Source: Roseateles asaccharophilus (lineage in GTDB: Bacteria; Pseudomonadota; Gammaproteobacteria; Burkholderiales; Burkholderiaceae_C). From it: 64,000 bases of DNA. The translations under genes were made by a program, and so were the position numbers. The notes under the pieces were generated by a model. The model did not search any database and was not told where the DNA came from. It was given only the letters and a program-made list of their open reading frames with translations. Below, piece after piece: positions 17,386 to 26,921 of the stretch (position 1 is the stretch's first letter; each line of letters opens with the position of its first letter). The DNA is taken from NCBI RefSeq assembly GCF_004362405.1, contig NZ_SNXE01000001.1, positions 930,001 through 994,000 on the forward strand, written 5' to 3'.

Positions 17386-18636
17386 ATGGTGCTCAACTAC
17401 ATCTGGATCGCCTTTTTCCTGATCGGCTTTGGCGTGGCCCTGGCGCGCCTGCTGCTGAACGGGGATATGGCCATCTTTACCCAGGTGCTGACCGGCATCT
17501 TCGACATGGCCAAGACGGGCTTTGACATCTCGCTGGGCTTGGTGGGCGTGATGAGCCTGTGGCTGGGCATCATGAAGATCGGCGAGCACGCGGGCGTGAT
17601 CCAGATCTTTGCGCGCCTGATGGCGCCCTTCTTTGCCAAGGTCTTCCCCGAGGTGCCCAAGGGCCACCCGGCCGGTGGCTCCATGGTGATGAACTTCAGC
17701 GCCAATATGCTGGGCCTGGACAATGCCGCCACGCCGCTGGGGCTCAAGGCCATGAAGGAGCTGCAGGAGCTCAACCCGCAGAAGGACACGGCCAGCAACG
17801 CCATGATCATGTTCCTGGTGCTGAACACCGCGGGCATCACCCTGATCCCCACCTCGGTGATCGCCATCCGCCAGGCCCTGGCGGTGGATCAGGGCCTGGT
17901 GGGTTTCAATGCGGCGGACATCTTTCTGCCCACCCTGATCGGCACCTTTATCTCCTTCATGGCGGGCCTGGTGGCGGTGGCGGTGTACCAGCGCATCAAT
18001 CTCTTCAGCGCGCCGGTCGTGGCCTTCTTCGGCGGCTTCGTCGCCCTGATGGCCGGCCTCTTCGGCTGGCTGCACCAGTACCCGCCCGAGGTGATGGCCA
18101 AGTACATCGGCCTGCTGGGCAGCCTGGTGATCCTGTCCATCATCGTGCTCTTCATCGCGGTGGGCGCCTGGCGCCGCATCAATGTCTACGAGAGCTTTGT
18201 CGAGGGCGCCAAGGAAGGCTTTGGCGTGGCCATCGGCATCATTCCCTATCTGGTGGCCATCCTGGTGGCGATCTCGGTGTTCCGCAGCACCGGCTGCATG
18301 GACTATGTGGTGGGCGGCATCGCCTGGGTGGTGGGCGCCCTGGGCCTGCCCACCGACTTCGTGCCGGCCCTGCCGGTAGGCCTGATGAAGACGCTCTCGG
18401 GCAGCGGTGCGCGCGGCCTGATGGTGGATGTGATGAAGACCTATGGCGTGGACAGCTTCGAGGGCAAGCTCGCCGCCATCATCCAGGGCTCCACCGAGAC
18501 CACCTTCTATGTGCTGGCCGTCTACTTCGGCAGCGTCAAGATCGCCAAGACCCGCTACGCCCTGACCTGCGGGCTGATTGCCGATGTGGTGGGCGTGATC
18601 GGTGCGATCTGCGTGGGCTACTGGTTCTTCAAGTAA
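17386..18636 (+). CDS. SpmA/SpmB-type nucleoside-recognition (Gate) domain membrane protein
   Basis: A 416-residue inner-membrane protein in which the SpmA-like and SpmB-like halves are fused, as is usual outside spore formers. Two Gate domains are visible: IFDMAKTGFDISLGLVGVMS, with the conserved NMLGLDNAATPLGLKAMKEL, in the first half; and FVEGAKEGFGVAIGIIPYLV, with GSGARGLMVDVMK and IIQGSTETTFYVLAVYFGSV, in the second. Despite the name spore maturation protein there is no sporulation here. The family is thought to be a transporter-like membrane protein with unknown substrate. It ends at a strong hairpin shared with the convergent nucleotidase gene. Confidence 0.9.
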   Translation: MVLNYIWIAFFLIGFGVALARLLLNGDMAIFTQVLTGIFDMAKTGFDISLGLVGVMSLWLGIMKIGEHAGVIQIFARLMAPFFAKVFPEVPKGHPAGGSMVMNFSANMLGLDNAATPLGLKAMKELQELNPQKDTASNAMIMFLVLNTAGITLIPTSVIAIRQALAVDQGLVGFNAADIFLPTLIGTFISFMAGLVAVAVYQRINLFSAPVVAFFGGFVALMAGLFGWLHQYPPEVMAKYIGLLGSLVILSIIVLFIAVGAWRRINVYESFVEGAKEGFGVAIGIIPYLVAILVAISVFRSTGCMDYVVGGIAWVVGALGLPTDFVPALPVGLMKTLSGSGARGLMVDVMKTYGVDSFEGKLAAIIQGSTETTFYVLAVYFGSVKIAKTRYALTCGLIADVVGVIGAICVGYWFFK

Positions 18637-18639
18637 AGC

Positions 18640-18670
18640 GCGGGCTGCGGCGGTTGCCGCCGCAGCCCGC
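18640..18670. terminator. GC-rich hairpin between convergent genes
   Basis: A perfect 14-bp stem with a TTG loop lies between the stop codons at 18636 (plus) and 18676 (minus). There is no clear U-run on either side, so it may act as a bidirectional, weak or Rho-assisted terminator. Confidence 0.6.
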
Positions 18671-18675
18671 TCTCA

Positions 18676-20658
18676 TCAGGCCGCTGCCGCAGCCGCTGGG
18701 TGGGCCGTGCGGCGACGGCGCTGCAGCCAGCCCAGCAGGCCCAGGCCAAGCGCCATCATGCCGTAGGTGCCGGGCTCGGGAATGGGCGCCAGGGCCACAT
18801 CGACCAGGCGGCCGGCGGCGTCCAAGGGGTTGGCCGTGCCATAGCGTTCCGCGGTGATCAGGCCGCCCAGGCCGCCTTGTGCCAGGGGGCTGCTGATGAA
18901 GCGCTCCAGCGCCTCCTGGTAGGTGATGGTGTCCACGGCGTTCTCGAACAACACGCCCGCGGCGGCGAAGGGGTAGCCGTCACCGCCGGCGGCCGTGAAG
19001 TCGATGGTGGAGAGCGAGAAGCGGCGCAGTCCGTTCACCACCACGCCGTTGTCGATCAGCACCGTGCCATCGTCCAGCGTCACCTTGAGCACCCGGCTGC
19101 CGGCATTGCGCTGGGTGTCATAGATCACGCGCAGGCCCGAAACCTGGGCAAAGCGGCCATTCACATCGCCTGCCGCCGAGGCCGTGGCGACCGAGTGCTC
19201 CAGGATCTGCTTGAGCTGGCCGGCGTCCACGCTGGGTGCCCGGCGGACCAGATTGGTGAAGGGCAGCACATTGAAGGTGTCGCCCACGGTCACATCGCCG
19301 GCCGCGATGCCGGCGCGTATGCCGCCGCCGTTCTGGATGGCCACATCCGCCTTGCCCGCAAAGCGCATGGCATCAGCGACCAGATTGCCCAGATTGGTCT
19401 CGCTATTGCGCACGCCGGCCTCGAAGCTGCCGGGCAGGCCCTTGCTGCCACGCACGCCGTTCAGGCTCACCTGGGAGCTGCCGATGCGGGTGCTGTTGAG
19501 CACGTCCACATAGCCCTTGACCGGATCGATCACGGACGTCTTGAGGAAGCTGTCGCCCTGTACCCGGTCGGCATCGGCGGCATTGCCGCTCACGCGCAGC
19601 AGACGCGAGCCCTCGATGGCACGGATGGCGCCCGTGCTGTCGTCCACCTCGATATTGAGCTCGCCCACATAGCGATTGCCGAAGGAGGATGTCACCACCG
19701 CCACATCACGGCCGGTGCGATCCTTGACCAGCTGGGGGTGGCCCGTGAGGGCGCGAGCGTCTCCCGGCAGCAGGCGGTCGTCGGCATCGGCCATCAATTC
19801 ATGGCCGCCGCCGGACACCACCACATCCACGCCCTGCAGGCGCGGAATCACGATCTGGCGCTCGTTGTTCCAGTTCTGCAGATGGCTCATCAGCACCACG
19901 GTCTTGGCGCCAGCGGCGCGCGCGGCATCAACGTTCTGCTGCACCAGCTCGGTCATGCGGATCAGGTTCTGCTGTTCGCTCTGAAGCGGATCGTGGTTGA
20001 GCAGGGACACCGGACCCGGCGAAGAGATGCGCGGCAGCAAGGGCGTGGTGGCGCCCACCAGGGCGATCTGGTGGCCCTTGCTGGTGCTGACCATGGTGTA
20101 CGGTGCCACGCGGCCCGCATTGGCCAGGCTGGCGAAGGCGGGCGTGGACTGGAAATTCAGGTTGGACGAGAGATAGGTCGTGCCCGAGACGGCGGCGAAG
20201 CGTGCGGCCGTGGCGGCGCCTTCGTCGAATTCATGGTTGCCGAACACGGCCGCATGGAAGCCGATGTGTCGCATCGCGATGGCATCGAAGAAATCCTGAC
20301 CGCCATCAGCGTGGGCCGTGCCCAGCAAGGCCTTGCTCGCATTCCAGCGCGGGCCGGGCAGGAAGGCGTCACCGGCATTGAGCTTGAGCACAGTGCGGCC
20401 GGCCGCTTCGGCCTGTGCCTGGGCATTGGCCATCACCGAAGCCAGACGGTCCACGCCGCCGTAGAAGGAAATGGCCTGGGAAGCGTTGTCGCGCAGATTG
20501 CCCTGGGCCGACAGCAGCCAGGACTCCTGGTCGCCGACATGCAGCAGGGTGAGCTTTTCGGCCTGCGCCGGCGCGAAGGCAATGAACAGCGCCAGGCTCA
20601 GGGCACTCATGCCCAGGGGCCGGCGCGCGGCGAGTTTGGAGGTTTGCGGGGAGAACAT
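18676..20658 (-). CDS. PEP-CTERM-anchored 5'-nucleotidase/metallophosphatase family protein
   Basis: A 660-residue exported protein. A signal peptide (about residues 1-33, ending APAQA) precedes a calcineurin-type metallophosphatase domain with LTLLHVGDQE, LNAGDAFL, FGNHEFDEGA and VVVSGGGHELMAD. A 5'-nucleotidase C-terminal domain follows, with NSETNLGNLVADAMR, IQNGGGIRAGIAAGDVT and AAGGDGYPF. The C-terminus PIPEPGTYGMMALGLGLLGW, then RRRR, is a complete PEP-CTERM tail, a signal for exosortase processing. It should hydrolyse phosphate esters, possibly nucleotides, at the cell surface. Odd point: the usual Asp-x-His of the first metal motif reads Asp-Gln-Glu. No exosortase gene is in the window. 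Confidence 0.88.
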   Translation of the reverse strand: MFSPQTSKLAARRPLGMSALSLALFIAFAPAQAEKLTLLHVGDQESWLLSAQGNLRDNASQAISFYGGVDRLASVMANAQAQAEAAGRTVLKLNAGDAFLPGPRWNASKALLGTAHADGGQDFFDAIAMRHIGFHAAVFGNHEFDEGAATAARFAAVSGTTYLSSNLNFQSTPAFASLANAGRVAPYTMVSTSKGHQIALVGATTPLLPRISSPGPVSLLNHDPLQSEQQNLIRMTELVQQNVDAARAAGAKTVVLMSHLQNWNNERQIVIPRLQGVDVVVSGGGHELMADADDRLLPGDARALTGHPQLVKDRTGRDVAVVTSSFGNRYVGELNIEVDDSTGAIRAIEGSRLLRVSGNAADADRVQGDSFLKTSVIDPVKGYVDVLNSTRIGSSQVSLNGVRGSKGLPGSFEAGVRNSETNLGNLVADAMRFAGKADVAIQNGGGIRAGIAAGDVTVGDTFNVLPFTNLVRRAPSVDAGQLKQILEHSVATASAAGDVNGRFAQVSGLRVIYDTQRNAGSRVLKVTLDDGTVLIDNGVVVNGLRRFSLSTIDFTAAGGDGYPFAAAGVLFENAVDTITYQEALERFISSPLAQGGLGGLITAERYGTANPLDAAGRLVDVALAPIPEPGTYGMMALGLGLLGWLQRRRRTAHPAAAAAA

Positions 20659-20888
20659 GGTGCGAGAGTGCCCGGAGGAGAGAGTGGAAGACTGGCCGCG
20701 CCATGCGCCATTACTTCCACCGCCTCCGCGCCCCGCGACCTGCCAGGGGGCGAGGTGCCAGCAGTTCGCCGCGCCTTGCTCAGCCTCGAGCCTTCAGCTT
20801 AGGCAGCCCCCGCAACCCCTGCGTGACAGGCTTGCTAGCCCATGCGGAGCAGTCCGGCCCCTACCAGCGCGAGGGTTGAGCGCGTCAC

Positions 20889-21572
20889 TCAGCCGCCCAG
20901 TCGGGCGCGCGCCAGCTCCAGGGGGCGGGTCTTGCCCGTGGCGTCCTGCAGGGCCTGGGCGGCCTGCAGGGCGGCGGCATGCAGGCTGGCCCGTCCGGCC
21001 TCAGCCGCGCCGCAGAGCAGGGCGGCCGCCATGGCCTCGCCATAGCGCTGGGCCAGGGTCTGGGCGGCCTCATCCAGCCCGCCCAGCATGGCGCCGGCCC
21101 GGGCGGCAGCCCCGCCCATGGGCCGGGCGCGGGCCGAAGCCTTGGCCTCGGCGCGGCCCATGTCCGTGCATTCCAGCTCGCAGCATTGGGTGATGGCATC
21201 GGCCACATGCTGCAGCACCGCCAGGTCGTTGCAGTGCACCAGCAGCTTGAAGGCGCCGCTGGTCAGATAGTCGCCGGCCAGCACATTGCCCGCCGTGCCC
21301 AGCAGGGCGGCCGCGCCAGCGGTCTCGGGTGCGGCGTCCACGCGCGCATGCAGGCGCTGCAGGCCGATATGCACCAGGTCCAGGGCCGCACCCACATGCA
21401 GGGTCGGATCACCCTCATCAAGGCTGCAGGCGATCAGGGCGTGTACCGGCTCCTGCTGGGCCGAGAGCAGCGCCCCCAGGGCCAGTTGCACCGGCGCGGC
21501 CTGGCAGGGCAGGGAGGCCTGCACGGCGTGGCGCAGACGGTCTTGGATGGAGTCCTGGAACTGGGTCGTCAT
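20889..21572 (-). CDS. Degenerate polyprenyl-synthase-like protein without Asp-rich motifs
   Basis: A 227-residue soluble protein. ALDLVHIGLQRLHARVD, then NVLAGDYLTSGAFKLL and GGAAARAGAMLGGLDEAA, follow the order and spacing of trans-isoprenyl diphosphate synthases: the helix before the first Asp-rich motif, the GDYLLSRAFELL helix, and the LGAxLGG helix. Both metal-binding DDxxD motifs and the basic substrate residues are absent, so it should not be catalytic. Heptaprenyl synthase subunit HepS/GerCA-like partners are one possible comparison. The assignment is by pattern and remains uncertain. It starts at the ATG 21572, divergent from cutA with 53 bp between them. Confidence 0.5.
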   Translation of the reverse strand: MTTQFQDSIQDRLRHAVQASLPCQAAPVQLALGALLSAQQEPVHALIACSLDEGDPTLHVGAALDLVHIGLQRLHARVDAAPETAGAAALLGTAGNVLAGDYLTSGAFKLLVHCNDLAVLQHVADAITQCCELECTDMGRAEAKASARARPMGGAAARAGAMLGGLDEAAQTLAQRYGEAMAAALLCGAAEAGRASLHAAALQAAQALQDATGKTRPLELARARLGG

Positions 21573-21625
21573 CATGGCAGCCCATTGTCCTTGATGCGGC
21601 AAGACCCGGCTCGCACAATGCGCAC

Positions 21626-22003
21626 ATGAATGCCCATGTCCCGCCAGAAGGCCCGTCTGCACCGGCCCTGATCGCCGTCTTCACCACCCTGCCCGAGCGG
21701 GCCGCGGCCCAGGCCCTGGCGCGCCAGATGGTGGAGCGAGGGCTGGCGGCCTGCGCGCAGATCTCTGAGGTGGAGAGCTTCTACCGCTGGGACGGCCGTT
21801 TGCAGCAAGAGGGCGAATTCCGCCTGCTGCTCAAGACCCGGGCCGAGCTGTATGCAGCGCTGGAGCAGGCCCTGCGCGAGCTGCATCCCTACGAGCTGCC
21901 CGCCATCCATGCTCAGGCCCTGGGGCCGGTCTATGAGCCCTATGCCCGGTGGGTGGCGGCGCAAACCGCCCCGGCCGCTCCGCGCTTTCAGCGCGAGGGC
22001 TGA
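21626..22003 (+). CDS. cutA: Divalent-cation tolerance protein CutA
   Basis: A 125-residue protein of the CutA1 family, small trimeric proteins with a ferredoxin-like fold that resemble PII. The diagnostic segments are AVFTTLPERAAAQALARQMV, ERGLAACAQISEVESFYRW, EFRLLLKTRAELYAALEQAL and HPYELPAIHAQALGPVYEPY. The extra N-terminal residues MNAHVPPEGPSAP are probably unstructured. It runs into the end of the convergent cytochrome gene, overlapping by 16 bp. Copper binding has been reported for homologues but a true tolerance role is unclear. Confidence 0.93.
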   Translation: MNAHVPPEGPSAPALIAVFTTLPERAAAQALARQMVERGLAACAQISEVESFYRWDGRLQQEGEFRLLLKTRAELYAALEQALRELHPYELPAIHAQALGPVYEPYARWVAAQTAPAAPRFQREG

Positions 22004-22512
22004 CCCGGCCCCTGGGCGCCGCTGGAGCGGGCGCTGAGATAGGCATAAAGGTCCGTGATGTGCGCCTGCACACTGGGCTCACCCTGCCAGGCCGGCATGC
22101 TCAGCGCACCTTGCTGGCGCTGTATCACGCCCTCGATCTGCGCCTCGCTGCCGCGGGCCTGGTCGGGCGGCAAGCCCCAGTCATAGCGGCTCAGCACCAG
22201 GCCCACAAAGCGGCGCTGGCCCATATCGCCCACACGCGGCAGGAGATCGGGGGCCTGGGCGCTGCCGCGCGCGTCACTGCCATGGCAGCGCGCGCATTTG
22301 TCCTGGAACACCCGCCAGCCGCTGTACACCGAGGCGGAGGGCTGGGCCTCGCGCGTCTCGCGCGCCAGCTGCTCGGCCGGCTTGCGGTTGGCCAGCTCCA
22401 CCTGCCCATGGCCGGCGCAGCCCGCCAGGCCCGTCAACAGAACGGCGCCGCTGCCCAACAGGGCCAGGCCAGGAATCCGGGAACGCTGGCTGCTGATCGC
22501 ACGTGCATTCAT
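21988..22512 (-). CDS. Lipoprotein c-type cytochrome
   Basis: A 174-residue exported monohaem cytochrome. A signal peptide ends in a lipobox-like LTGLAGC (Cys at about residue 32), so it is probably membrane-anchored. The haem site is CARCH (about residues 73-77), and a candidate axial Met lies in SMPAW near residue 140, within QQGALSMPAWQGEPS. Domain size matches class I cytochrome c. It could pass electrons to or from an envelope oxidoreductase, but no partner enzyme is adjacent. Its 3' end overlaps cutA by 16 bp. Confidence 0.85.
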   Translation of the reverse strand: MNARAISSQRSRIPGLALLGSGAVLLTGLAGCAGHGQVELANRKPAEQLARETREAQPSASVYSGWRVFQDKCARCHGSDARGSAQAPDLLPRVGDMGQRRFVGLVLSRYDWGLPPDQARGSEAQIEGVIQRQQGALSMPAWQGEPSVQAHITDLYAYLSARSSGAQGPGQPSR

Positions 22513-23483
22513 CGCTGCCTCCTTGGGAGCCGGCCACCGCGAAGGCGCAGCGGCCTGAGTCGATTGTGCACCGGGGTCGGGTCTTGCGGGAGCGGTGTCT
22601 GGCAGCGCTGCGTCAAATGTGGCAGCGCAATTGCAAGAGCCACCGACGCATCGTGCTGTACTTCATCCGTACTTGCCGTTGCTCGCGGGAGATGCCCCGT
22701 GGCCTGACCATTTCCCAGCTGCCGGAAACTTTTCAATCCGCGCCCGCCATCACTGACGGGCGACGCGACCAAGCGTGGCGCGGCACCTACCAGCCGAGTG
22801 GTTTCAATCCACGCCCGCCATCACTGACGGGCGACGCCGGCGCGCAGCAGCGCCTGATCACGGCCTATGCCGTGTTTCAATCCACGCCCGCCATCACTGA
22901 CGGGCGACGCCGGTGCCATGAGGTGGCACTGTGGCGATTGGGGCGGTTTCAATCCACGCCCGCCATCACTGACGGGCGACGCGTGCTGGCTATTCGCTGC
23001 AGCAAAGTCTCTGCAATGTTTCAATCCACGCCCGCCATCACTGACGGGCGACGCCTTGGCGGGCCGGGAAGAGCAGTTCGTTGCGAGCGTTTCAATCCAC
23101 GCCCGCCATCACTGACGGGCGACGCGCCAATCGTGTGGCCCGAGTACACCCACGCTAAGTTTCAATCCACGCCCGCCATCACTGACGGGCGACGCACCGC
23201 GTTGGCCTGGTTCGATTTGAAGGCACCGTCAGTTTCAATCCACGCCCGCCATCACTGACGGGCGACGCGCGCGGATCACGCATGCGCATGGTGTCCGCCA
23301 AAGTTTCAATCCACGCCCGCCATCACTGACGGGCGACGCCTCACCGCGCGCCGCCAGCCCCTGCAGGACCAGGAGTTTCAATCCACGCCCGCCATCACTG
23401 ACGGGCGACGCCGTGAGCCGCCAGGTCGTCATCTGACACTGAGGACGTTTCAATCCACGCCCGCCATCACTGACGGGCGACGC

Positions 23484-23519
23484 CTCCCAGGTATTGGTCT
23501 GCGGCGGCGATGGCGACTA
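23484..23519 (-). repeat. Spacer repeated with different length at 24058-24091
   Basis: This 36-bp spacer and the 34-bp spacer at 24058-24091 share 34 identical bases. The extra CT is at the plus-strand left end, which is the PAM-distal end in the crRNA. Seven spacers lie between the two copies. Confidence 0.95.
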
Positions 23520-24705
23520 GTTTCAATCCACGCCCGCCATCACTGACGGGCGACGCACCAGCCCGCCAGCATGTTCCCGCAGGTCGATCAGTTTCAATCC
23601 ACGCCCGCCATCACTGACGGGCGACGCCCATGCCCTCTCCTAGCGCGGCGGCTGCTCGGACGTTTCAATCCACGCCCGCCATCACTGACGGGCGACGCCT
23701 GATTGCGTGTTGATTGGTTCGCCTGTGGACAAGTTTCAATCCACGCCCGCCATCACTGACGGGCGACGCGCTCCTTGACTTGCTTGGCTTGGACCGAATA
23801 CAGGTTTCAATCCACGCCCGCCATCACTGACGGGCGACGCATCAGTTCGATGGTCTCGGTCATGGTCAGTCCTTAGTTTCAATCCACGCCCGCCATCACT
23901 GACGGGCGACGCCGTCGGCCTCAGTCGGCATGAGACCGTGCTCGGCAATGTTTCAATCCACGCCCGCCATCACTGACGGGCGACGCGCAGCTTCATCGCC
24001 GCGTCGGAGACGTCATCGTTGTTTCAATCCACGCCCGCCATCACTGACGGGCGACGCCCCAGGTATTGGTCTGCGGCGGCGATGGCGACTAGTTTCAATC
24101 CACGCCCGCCATCACTGACGGGCGACGCCGACCTGACCGTTCAGGGTGAAGGCGCTGTCGGTGTTTCAATCCACGCCCGCCATCACTGACGGGCGACGCC
24201 ACCGTAGGCGCGCATGGAAATTTCCATCGTCTGGCTGTTTCAATCCACGCCCGCCATCACTGACGGGCGACGCTCAAGGCCGACGAGGATGCCGCCGAGG
24301 CTGTCAAGTTTCAATCCACGCCCGCCATCACTGACGGGCGACGCGTCCCCGCGCTCTGAATGGTTGCACCAGCACCAGCCGTTTCAATCCACGCCCGCCA
24401 TCACTGACGGGCGACGCTAGGTGGGTGTGACGTGGAAACAGCCCCAGACGTGTTTCAATCCACGCCCGCCATCACTGACGGGCGACGCGGCATACCTGCC
24501 ATGTACGAGGCCCTAGCCCAGATCCTGTTTCAATCCACGCCCGCCATCACTGACGGGCGACGCATCAGCGGCACCGCGCAGAGCAGGGCCAGAACCAGTT
24601 TCAATCCACGCCCGCCATCACTGACGGGCGACGCGCAGCAGAGCCTGGCCGCGCAAGAGGGCCGCCAGGTTTCAATCCACGCCCGCCATCACTGACGGGC
24701 GACGC

Positions 24706-24739
24706 CTGGCTGGTACATCATCGAGGACTCCGCCGCCTG
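24706..24739 (-). repeat. Exact duplicate of the spacer at 24848-24881
   Basis: The 34-bp spacers at 24706-24739 and 24848-24881 are identical. One unrelated spacer (24777-24810) separates them, giving an A-B-A order. Confidence 0.96.
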
Positions 24740-26716
24740 GTTTCAATCCACGCCCGCCATCACTGACGGGCGACGCATGAGGTGGCGGCATGAGTGCGCT
24801 CTACTCGCTCGTTTCAATCCACGCCCGCCATCACTGACGGGCGACGCCTGGCTGGTACATCATCGAGGACTCCGCCGCCTGGTTTCAATCCACGCCCGCC
24901 ATCACTGACGGGCGACGCTCCGGCGCCAGTGCCGCGACATCATGGCGATGGGGTTTCAATCCACGCCCGCCATCACTGACGGGCGACGCCGGCTGTAAAG
25001 CGGATGCTCGCCGGCCTTGATGGACTGTTTCAATCCACGCCCGCCATCACTGACGGGCGACGCGTGCGGTGGTCATCGTCAGCACGTTGCCGCTGACGGT
25101 GTTTCAATCCACGCCCGCCATCACTGACGGGCGACGCATTGTGGCGGCGCAGGTAGCTGCTAAAGATACGGGCTGTTTCAATCCACGCCCGCCATCACTG
25201 ACGGGCGACGCGTGGTCAGCCCCTGCGCGTCGGTGACGGTCAGGGTGTTTCAATCCACGCCCGCCATCACTGACGGGCGACGCCTTGCGCACGTCACGCA
25301 CGTGCTGCTCCATGTGGCTGTTTCAATCCACGCCCGCCATCACTGACGGGCGACGCGATCGCACGCTCGTTGCGGCGGTGGATTAGGTTTGTTTCAATCC
25401 ACGCCCGCCATCACTGACGGGCGACGCCGAGCGCGTCGGGTATTTGGCCGGGTCGTTCAGGGTTTCAATCCACGCCCGCCATCACTGACGGGCGACGCGG
25501 AGAGTGCCGGGCCCACAGCATCAACCACATCGGTTTCAATCCACGCCCGCCATCACTGACGGGCGACGCACCGGGCTGGCGATCTTCTGCCAGAGGTGAA
25601 CAGGGTTTCAATCCACGCCCGCCATCACTGACGGGCGACGCGCCGCACGACGACGATTTGCGCGCTCAGGGATGGTTTCAATCCACGCCCGCCATCACTG
25701 ACGGGCGACGCTTGGTCTCGCAGATTCAGCATGGCCGCCAGCGTGGTTTCAATCCACGCCCGCCATCACTGACGGGCGACGCTTGATCGATGCAGTTCAT
25801 GCGGCGTCCTTGAATAGTTTCAATCCACGCCCGCCATCACTGACGGGCGACGCCTGAAGCGGGCTTCGCTCAGTTTGATACCGCGTGGTTTCAATCCACG
25901 CCCGCCATCACTGACGGGCGACGCCAAGGGCAAGGATGATTCGCATGGGTGGCTTTCTGTTTCAATCCACGCCCGCCATCACTGACGGGCGACGCCGGCT
26001 GGCCAGACCAGTCTGCCCGTCGCAGCAGCCGTTTCAATCCACGCCCGCCATCACTGACGGGCGACGCGTGCGTTGGTTCGCCGCCTGGGCATGCTCGGTG
26101 ATGTTTCAATCCACGCCCGCCATCACTGACGGGCGACGCGGCACAAGGCCATCCATGCTGGCTCGCTGCTGAGGGGTGTTTCAATCCACGCCCGCCATCA
26201 CTGACGGGCGACGCAGTTCTGAGGGGCTGGCTCCGGCTCGGGCTTCGGTGTTTCAATCCACGCCCGCCATCACTGACGGGCGACGCCCAGCGCACCAGCG
26301 CATCCTGATGCGGGAAAAGTGTTTCAATCCACGCCCGCCATCACTGACGGGCGACGCTCCCTGGCGTGTAAAACCAGCCCAATCTGGCGTTGTTTCAATC
26401 CACGCCCGCCATCACTGACGGGCGACGCGCACTGGCCCCATACAAGCAGGCCGATGCCGCGCTGTTTCAATCCACGCCCGCCATCACTGACGGGCGACGC
26501 GCCAGCTTCTCGGCGGTCGTGGGGCTGATGAGCTTGTTTCAATCCACGCCCGCCATCACTGACGGGCGACGCCGGTGGCCAGCCTATCGGTGCTGCAGGC
26601 GCTGATGTTTCAATCCACGCCCGCCATCACTGACGGGCGACGCCGGCTCGGCCTCCGGCGTGATCGCCAGCCGTCCCCTGTTTCAATCCACGCCCGCCAT
26701 CACTGACGGGCGACGC

Positions 26717-26921
26717 GCTTCGCGCGCAAGTTCTTGCAGCATCAGCGAAAACCATGCGGTTTGCGCGAACCCGGTGGGGCAGAGGACAACTCTGGAATAG
26801 AGCCGATCGGACAACATCGGAAAGTTCTGCAAAAACAAGTGCTTGAGACGCGCGCGAACCCCAGGGGCTGGCGGCCAGCACATGGGGTTCGCGCCGCCAT
26901 CCTACGCGATCAGAAGGTGCT
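26717..26921 (-). promoter_or_regulatory. CRISPR leader
   Basis: The 205-bp region between the first intact repeat and the cas2 stop codon is non-coding and in the correct place for the leader, which should contain the array promoter and the signals for spacer integration. It contains three copies of GCGCGAACCC: direct at 26763-26772 and 26852-26861, inverted at 26885-26894. It also has a small AAACC/GGTTT hairpin at 26749-26762. I could not pick a convincing -35/-10 pair. Confidence 0.75.
26852..26894. repeat. Leader inverted repeat with inner hairpin
   Basis: Twelve-base arms GCGCGAACCCCA and TGGGGTTCGCGC enclose 19 bp that hold a second hairpin (GCTGGC/GCCAGC). It lies about 28 bp downstream of the cas2 stop. 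On the minus strand a TTTTT run occurs later in the leader, not directly after the stem, so terminator function for the cas operon is possible but not clear. Confidence 0.8.

Larger units (their letters stand above)
22730..26716 (-). CRISPR. Type I-C CRISPR array, 56 repeats and 55 spacers
   Basis: On the plus strand each 37-bp repeat begins GTTTCAATCC and ends GGGCGACGC; its reverse complement ends in GTGGATTGAAAC, the type I-C 3' handle. The repeat contains the hairpin arms CGCCCG and CGGGCG. Start-to-start spacing is 70-75 bp, so spacers are 33-38 bp. I located 56 starts, the first at 22730 and the last at 26680. The repeat at 22730 has two changes (first base and position 11) and marks the old, leader-distal end. 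The leader-proximal end is beside cas2, so transcription runs leftward. Two spacers occur twice (see repeats at 24706-24881 and the spacers at 23484 and 24058). Confidence 0.98.

Noticed and set aside
17149-18075. Upstream extension of the small membrane protein at 16603-17148
   Set aside because: The extension is rich in His/Gln/Ala and lies opposite the SpmA/B-like gene, so the start at 17148 was used.
22740-26720. Short open frames on both strands across the CRISPR array, translating to repeated peptides
   Set aside because: They are translations of the repeats and spacers; no gene is supported.
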